A DNA stretch of 45,283 bases from contig NZ_AVBF01000034.1 in assembly GCF_000770635.1 (NCBI RefSeq), positions 1 through 45,283 on the forward strand, written 5' to 3'. This DNA is from Pontibacillus yanchengensis Y32. Lineage in GTDB: Bacteria > Bacillota > Bacilli > Bacillales > BH030062. Below are positions 41,085 to 45,283 of the stretch, piece after piece; position 1 is the stretch's first letter, and every line of letters starts with the position of its first letter. Both the position numbers and the translations under genes were made by a program. The notes under the pieces were generated by a model that saw only the letters and a program-made list of their open reading frames with translations, searched no databases and was not told the origin of the DNA.

Positions 41085-41828
41085 ATGGATTCATTATTAC
41101 ATATAGAAAATGTTGTGGGTGGGTACACACATAAAAACGTTCTCCATGGGATTTCGTTTGATATCCAGCCAGGGGAAATTATGGGACTTATCGGCTTAAA
41201 TGGAGCCGGAAAAAGTACAACCATTAAACATATCATTGGACTTATGCAACCAAAAGAAGGAAAGGTTAAGATTAACGGTCAAACGTTTCAACAAGACCCA
41301 GAGCAGTATCGTAGCCAATTTTCTTATATACCAGAGATGCCTGTATTATATGAAGAACTCACTCTAAAAGAGCATTTACGTTTAACAGCAATGGCATATG
41401 GTCTCTCGGAAAACACGTTTGAAGAGCGATTACAGCCGTTGTTAAAAGAATTCCGTATGGAAAAGAAGCTAAATTGGTTCCCGGTTCATTTCTCCAAAGG
41501 AATGCGTCAAAAGGTTATGATTATGTGCGCCTTTTTAGTAGAACCTTCTTTGTATATTGTAGATGAACCTTTCGTGGGTTTGGACCCATTAGGGATTCAA
41601 TCTTATCTTCAGTTAATGAACAACATGAAGGCACAGGGTGCAGGGGTTTTAATGTCTACCCACATTTTAGCTACTGCTGAACGTTATTGTGATCGTTTTG
41701 TTATTCTTCATGATGGAGAGGTTCGTGCCAAAGGGACGCTCGAAGAATTGCGAACTTCCTTTAATATGCCAGGGTCTACTCTAGATGACATCTATGTAGA
41801 ACTCACAAAGGAAGATGAACATGCTTAA
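41085..41828 (+). CDS. ecsA: ABC transporter ATPase EcsA
   Basis: ATPase of the EcsAB exporter, 247 residues, as in B. subtilis. Walker A GLNGAGKST (about 38-46), signature HFSKGMRQKVMIM, Walker B LYIVDEPFVGLDPLG and switch THILATAE are complete. In B. subtilis EcsAB affects secretion, competence, sporulation and regulated intramembrane proteolysis by RasP, and has been linked to peptide-pheromone or membrane-peptide export. AGAGGGATG precedes the start, and ecsB overlaps its end. Confidence 0.95.
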   Translation: MDSLLHIENVVGGYTHKNVLHGISFDIQPGEIMGLIGLNGAGKSTTIKHIIGLMQPKEGKVKINGQTFQQDPEQYRSQFSYIPEMPVLYEELTLKEHLRLTAMAYGLSENTFEERLQPLLKEFRMEKKLNWFPVHFSKGMRQKVMIMCAFLVEPSLYIVDEPFVGLDPLGIQSYLQLMNNMKAQGAGVLMSTHILATAERYCDRFVILHDGEVRAKGTLEELRTSFNMPGSTLDDIYVELTKEDEHA

Positions 41829-43038
41829 TGCTCAAGAGCTTTGGAGGAATCGATTAAATCATCATTCAAAAGAAATGGGGCGATATTTACGCCTCATGTT
41901 TAATGATCACTTTGCCTTTGCAATGTTTTTCTTTTTAGCTGGATTAGCATATGTCTATCAGCAGTGGCTTGCAGACTTACCGGAGGGTTTTCCATCTGCA
42001 TTGGTCATAGCCATTATTCTTGGTTTGGTTCTTACGTATAGTCCCATTCGAACGATGTTAAAAGAAGCGGACTTGGTTTTTCTTTTGCCTGCAGAGGCTC
42101 AATTAGGCTCCTTTTTTCGAAATGGGATTATTTATAGCTATATCACGCACCTATTTACACTTTTGTTCATTTTTGTAGCTTTAGGCCCTTTATATTTTAC
42201 AACTTATCCAGAACGTAGTGGGTCTGATTTTCTTGTATTAGGTATAGTTGTGGTAGTGTTTAAAGCTTGGAATATTTTGAGCCATTGGTGGGAAATCAAC
42301 AGTCGTGTTGGATGGACTGGGTATATTGACCCTATATTGCGTACACTGCTAAACGGCTTGACTATTTACTTTATTGTGGTTGGGAATGCATGGGTGTTTG
42401 CTGTAATCACTACACTCCTTTTCTTTGGTGTCATGATGTATGACTATACACTTGCAAAGAGGCGAAGAGGTATAGCATGGGATTTACTCATTGAAAAGGA
42501 ACAAGCAAGAATGCAGGCGTTTTACCGAATAGCCAATTTATTTACAGATGTTCCTCATTTGAAAAAAACAATCAAGAAACGTCATTGGCTAGTTGGATTA
42601 TTAAAATCGCCAATCCCATTTCAGCAGGACCAGACTTTTGATTATATGTATCGTATAACCTTTGTACGTTCTAGTGATTATTTAGGGATGTATGTTCGAC
42701 TGTTAGTCATTGCTGGAGCGCTTGTTTATTGGGTCCCAAATTTCTGGTTCCAATTAGGATTTGCTTTCCTATTCTTATACATGAGTGGCTTTCAGATGGT
42801 CACCCTTTGGCACCATCATAAACAGTTAGAGTGGCTCGATTTATATCCAGTACCATTAGAACGAAGGAAACAAGCATTATTAAAATGGCTGTTCCAATTA
42901 ATGATAGTGAAAACGTTCGTATTAGGAATAGTATTTCTTTTATTATGGAACTTAATAGGAGTTGCGATCGTATGGATTGGTGGAGCAATCTTTAGTTATG
43001 TAATGGTTTATAAGTATTTGGTTCATCGCATGAATTGA
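41821..43038 (+). CDS. ecsB: ABC transporter permease EcsB
   Basis: The membrane partner of EcsA, 405 residues from the chosen start, with about nine or ten hydrophobic helices. The family features RYLRLMFNDHFAFAMFFFLAG and LLSHWWEINSRVGW-like segments near the first loops are present. An ATG at 41815 is too close to the AAGGAAG ribosome site (two bases); the ATG at 41821 has eight-base spacing, so I prefer it. The start overlaps ecsA by eight bases (translational coupling). A terminator lies immediately after the stop codon. Confidence 0.93.
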   Translation: MLNAQELWRNRLNHHSKEMGRYLRLMFNDHFAFAMFFFLAGLAYVYQQWLADLPEGFPSALVIAIILGLVLTYSPIRTMLKEADLVFLLPAEAQLGSFFRNGIIYSYITHLFTLLFIFVALGPLYFTTYPERSGSDFLVLGIVVVVFKAWNILSHWWEINSRVGWTGYIDPILRTLLNGLTIYFIVVGNAWVFAVITTLLFFGVMMYDYTLAKRRRGIAWDLLIEKEQARMQAFYRIANLFTDVPHLKKTIKKRHWLVGLLKSPIPFQQDQTFDYMYRITFVRSSDYLGMYVRLLVIAGALVYWVPNFWFQLGFAFLFLYMSGFQMVTLWHHHKQLEWLDLYPVPLERRKQALLKWLFQLMIVKTFVLGIVFLLLWNLIGVAIVWIGGAIFSYVMVYKYLVHRMN

Positions 43039-43042
43039 TGAC

Positions 43043-43075
43043 AAAACTCGGCACGTATTCGTGGCGAGTTTTTTT
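43043..43075 (+). terminator. Strong terminator between ecsB and ecsC
   Basis: AACTCGGCACG / CGTGGCGAGTT (one mismatch) with loop TATT and a seven-T run. It lies four bases after the ecsB stop and before the ecsC ribosome site. Confidence 0.9.
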
Positions 43076-43100
43076 ACACTCATATCAGGGAGGATCGACA

Positions 43101-43817
43101 TTGGAAGAAGCACAATATGAAGCTAACGTATTAGAGGAAGCAAATCGATGGGTGAAGCAAATGGAGAAGAAATCCTCTATCATTCAAAGGAGATCCAAAC
43201 ACATTCAATCCCTCATTAACAAAAAGGTACCAGACCGAGTTCATAGTGTTGTCACCGAGAGTGTGAAACAGATGATTCAGCTAGCCTTAACGAGTTCAAA
43301 ATACATTTACAAAGTGGAAATTAAGGAAGATGCAACGCTTGAAGAGAGAGAGAATATGATTAAAGAAAGACTTAGACAATATAAACGAACAGCCGCTCTA
43401 GAAGGAGCGGGTACAGGTGCGGGTGGAATTCTACTAGGTGCAGCAGATTTCCCACTTTTGCTTAGTATTAAAATGAAATTTTTGTTTGATGTCGGTCAAC
43501 TATATGGATACGATGTAACGAAATATGAGGAAAGAATGTATTTACTGCATTTGTTTATTCTTGCTTTCTCAAGTGATGAGCAGAAAAAGTCAGTGCTTGA
43601 AACGGTGCTACATTGGGAGAAGGAAAAGCTTGAGTGGAGAGAAGTCGATTGGAAAACGCTGCAAATGGAATACCGAGATACGATTGATTTTGTGAAAATG
43701 ATGCAGCTAATACCTGGAATTGGAGCTCTAGTAGGAGCATGGGGGAATTATCGCTTATTAGAGCAATTGGGGGAGACGGCTATGAACGGATACCGTCTCC
43801 GTATGCTCTCTTCTTAA
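43101..43817 (+). CDS. ecsC: EcsC-family protein
   Basis: A 238-residue protein of the EcsC family (B. subtilis 236). It is largely helical and contains a Gly/Ala-rich amphipathic segment (ALEGAGTGAGGILLGAADFP). Function unknown, though it is encoded with EcsAB in many Bacilli. The frame is open from 43035, overlapping ecsB, but that stretch encodes the terminator hairpin. GGGAGG is seven bases before the TTG at 43101, which is the start I chose. Its stop codon overlaps that of yhaA. Confidence 0.9.
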   Translation: MEEAQYEANVLEEANRWVKQMEKKSSIIQRRSKHIQSLINKKVPDRVHSVVTESVKQMIQLALTSSKYIYKVEIKEDATLEERENMIKERLRQYKRTAALEGAGTGAGGILLGAADFPLLLSIKMKFLFDVGQLYGYDVTKYEERMYLLHLFILAFSSDEQKKSVLETVLHWEKEKLEWREVDWKTLQMEYRDTIDFVKMMQLIPGIGALVGAWGNYRLLEQLGETAMNGYRLRMLSS

Positions 43818-44986
43818 TGTTGGTTCTGATAGGCTATATACGATTGAAATAGAGTTTTCGCACTTAAAGGTAAGGCACGTTCATCAAAGTCAAATTTAGG
43901 ATGGTGGTGGGGATAGACGTGACCTTCTTTTTGTGCACCGGTGAAGTAGAAAGCTCCTGGTCGTTCAAGCATATAGTAAGAGAAATCTTCTCCTGTCATA
44001 ACAGGGGATACATATTCAGCCCGTTCAATGCCAGGCGTGTTCGCAGCGGCATTTAGCACTAAATCAGCTTCTCTTGGATGGTTCACCAGAGGAGGATAGC
44101 CTCTTGTATAATAAAATTCATAGGAAGCATCATGAGAGACACAAGCGCCTTTAATGTGTTTCTCCATTTCTTGAATAACGGTTTCTTGAATCTCTTGGTT
44201 AAATGTACGAACTGTCCCTTTCAGTGTAGCTGTGTCAGCGATGACGTTAAATGCTTTCCCGGCTTCGAACGTACCCACTGTTACAACGGCAGAGTTCAAC
44301 GGATCAATCTTTCGGCTGACAATTTGCTGAAGAGAGGTAACAAGCTGGGAACCGATTAAAATCGCATCTTTTGTTTGATGCGGCTGAGCCCCATGACCAC
44401 CTTTTCCTTGAATGGTGATCTCAAAAGCATCTGCACCAGCGAAGAACGATTCAGGTGCTGTTTCTACAGCTCCTACTGGTGTGTTGATCCATAGATGTGT
44501 TCCAAAAACTGCATCGACACCATCTAATGCTCCAGCTTCAATCATAGGTTTTGCGCCACCTGGTGTAATTTCTTCCGCATGCTGGTGAAGGAAGACGACA
44601 GTTCCAGGTATTTCTTCCTTATAAGGGATAAGTGCTTTTGCCAGGCAAAGAAGAGCAGCAGTATGGCCATCATGACCACAAGCGTGCATCACGCCAGGTA
44701 CGGTTGATTTGTATGGCGCGTCTTTCGCATCTTGAATAGGAAGAGCATCAAAATCTGCTCGCAATGCAACTGTCTTCCCTGGTTTACCACCCTCAAGCTT
44801 TGCGACCACTCCGTTTCCACCTACGTTGCTTTGATAAGGAATGCCTAACTCTTCGTAAAACGAAGCAATGTACTTAGCGGTTTCTGTTTCGTGAAAAGAA
44901 AGCTCGGGATATTGATGAAGATATCGTCTAATATGTACCATTTCTTCATACAATCCATCGAGATCTTGCATTAGTTTATCCCACAT
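43814..44986 (-). CDS. yhaA: M20-family amidohydrolase YhaA
   Basis: A 390-residue metal-dependent amidohydrolase of the M20D family (N-acyl amino-acid or indole-acetyl amino-acid hydrolase type). Metal-site motifs: MHACGHDGHTAALL (Cys/His metal ligands), HQHAEEITPGGAKPM with the catalytic Glu pair, and VMTGEDFSYY. A dimerisation insert lies near residues 190-300. AAGGATGAG precedes the ATG. Physiological substrate unknown. It converges with ecsC; the coding regions overlap by four bases, leaving no room for a terminator between them. Confidence 0.92.
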   Translation of the reverse strand: MWDKLMQDLDGLYEEMVHIRRYLHQYPELSFHETETAKYIASFYEELGIPYQSNVGGNGVVAKLEGGKPGKTVALRADFDALPIQDAKDAPYKSTVPGVMHACGHDGHTAALLCLAKALIPYKEEIPGTVVFLHQHAEEITPGGAKPMIEAGALDGVDAVFGTHLWINTPVGAVETAPESFFAGADAFEITIQGKGGHGAQPHQTKDAILIGSQLVTSLQQIVSRKIDPLNSAVVTVGTFEAGKAFNVIADTATLKGTVRTFNQEIQETVIQEMEKHIKGACVSHDASYEFYYTRGYPPLVNHPREADLVLNAAANTPGIERAEYVSPVMTGEDFSYYMLERPGAFYFTGAQKEGHVYPHHHPKFDFDERALPLSAKTLFQSYIAYQNQH

Positions 44987-45074
44987 ATAATCTCATCCTT
45001 TCGTTTGGAATAGTATAACAAATATCCAAGCTTGTGATTAAGAAAAAGACACTGTAGTTCTTCCTATTTTTGAT

Positions 45075-45190
45075 AAGCCCCATGATATGGGAGGCTTGGA
45101 TTCGAGATAAATAGTTATTTGGTCTGGAAAAGAGGATGTTTCCGTGCTTTAACAGAAGAAAAGATGGGCCGCCTTCCATATTATGCCTCT
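45075..45190. repeat. Partial family B repeat, AT-rich arms
   Basis: AGGCTTGGATTCGAGATAAA, GAGGATGTTTCCGTGCTTTA and ATTATGCCTCTTATAAGG follow the order of the left arm of copy 2 (30720-30805), but the GC-rich hairpin itself is missing. It lies upstream of yhaA. Confidence 0.65.
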
Positions 45191-45231
45191 TATAAGGAGT
45201 AAGCCATAGGAAGTTGAAGGTATCCAACTAA

Positions 45232-45257
45232 AATAAAAGAGGCTGGGACAAAACCCA
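45232..45257 (+). other. GAGGCTGGGACAAAACCC motif at the window edge
   Basis: AAAAGAGGCTGGGACAAAAC followed by CCAGTAAATT. This word is common between genes in many Firmicutes (recalled, not searched). It may begin another repeat element that continues past the window. Confidence 0.5.
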
Positions 45258-45283
45258 GTAAATTAAACTAAAAGTGGCCCCCA

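Overview
This window looks like chromosomal DNA of a spore-forming, low-GC, probably moderately halophilic or salt-tolerant Bacillaceae (Halobacillus/Pontibacillus/Bacillus-like; the genus is an inference). The reasons are strong AGGAGG-type ribosome sites, spore genes (two alpha/beta SASPs, YheD, YhaL, a 28-residue YjcZ/SscA-type peptide), a glycine-betaine OpuA operon with its own GbsR-type regulator, and gene order close to the Bacillus subtilis yhe-yha-prsA-scoC-trpP-hit-ecs region. I saw no rRNA, tRNA, CRISPR array, prophage or intact transposase gene.

Left part (1-16 kb): a mixed set of single-gene units. These are a chemoreceptor, a VanY/LdcB-type carboxypeptidase lipoprotein, an NAD(P)-binding oxidoreductase, a UMF1-type MFS exporter, an RluA-type pseudouridine synthase, a zinc-dependent phospholipase-C-like protein, fumarase, a divergent pair of alpha/beta SASP genes, a CxxC protein, MsmX with its YxkF-like PucR-type neighbour, an orphan CstR-like persulfide sensor, and a group II PLP decarboxylase.

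Right part (16.5-45 kb): the conserved yhe/yha block. It runs yheD, yheB, yheA, yhaR, yhzD, yhaQP (ABC exporter), yhaON (Mre11/Rad50-like pair), yhaM (3'-5' exoribonuclease), yhaL, prsA, an sscA-like gene, two membrane-protein genes, yhaI and scoC. A betaine-uptake insert follows (opuAR divergent from opuAA-AB-AC), then yhaH, trpP, hit, ecsAB, ecsC and yhaA. A second GbsR-type regulator sits between yhaN and yhaM. Compared with B. subtilis, the osmotic-stress genes are the main additions.

Regulatory DNA worth attention: (i) a textbook TRAP site, seven NAG triplets each separated by exactly two bases, overlaps the trpP ribosome site; (ii) a structured non-coding region with an intrinsic terminator lies between hit and ecsA and has no obvious known class; (iii) tandem TTGTTC-17-TA promoters precede opuA; (iv) a strong terminator separates ecsB from ecsC.

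The intergenic DNA is unusually rich in dispersed repeats. At least three families recur. One has GC-rich hairpins whose arms differ between copies by paired compensatory changes, so structure, not sequence, is conserved. One carries repeated CGGACAT boxes. One (core CTAGCTCCAGCGCC) tends to abut gene 3' ends. One copy of the CGGACAT element is split by a 169-bp MITE-like insertion with 21-bp terminal inverted repeats and a 7-bp target duplication; the unsplit copy 4 kb away shows the empty site.
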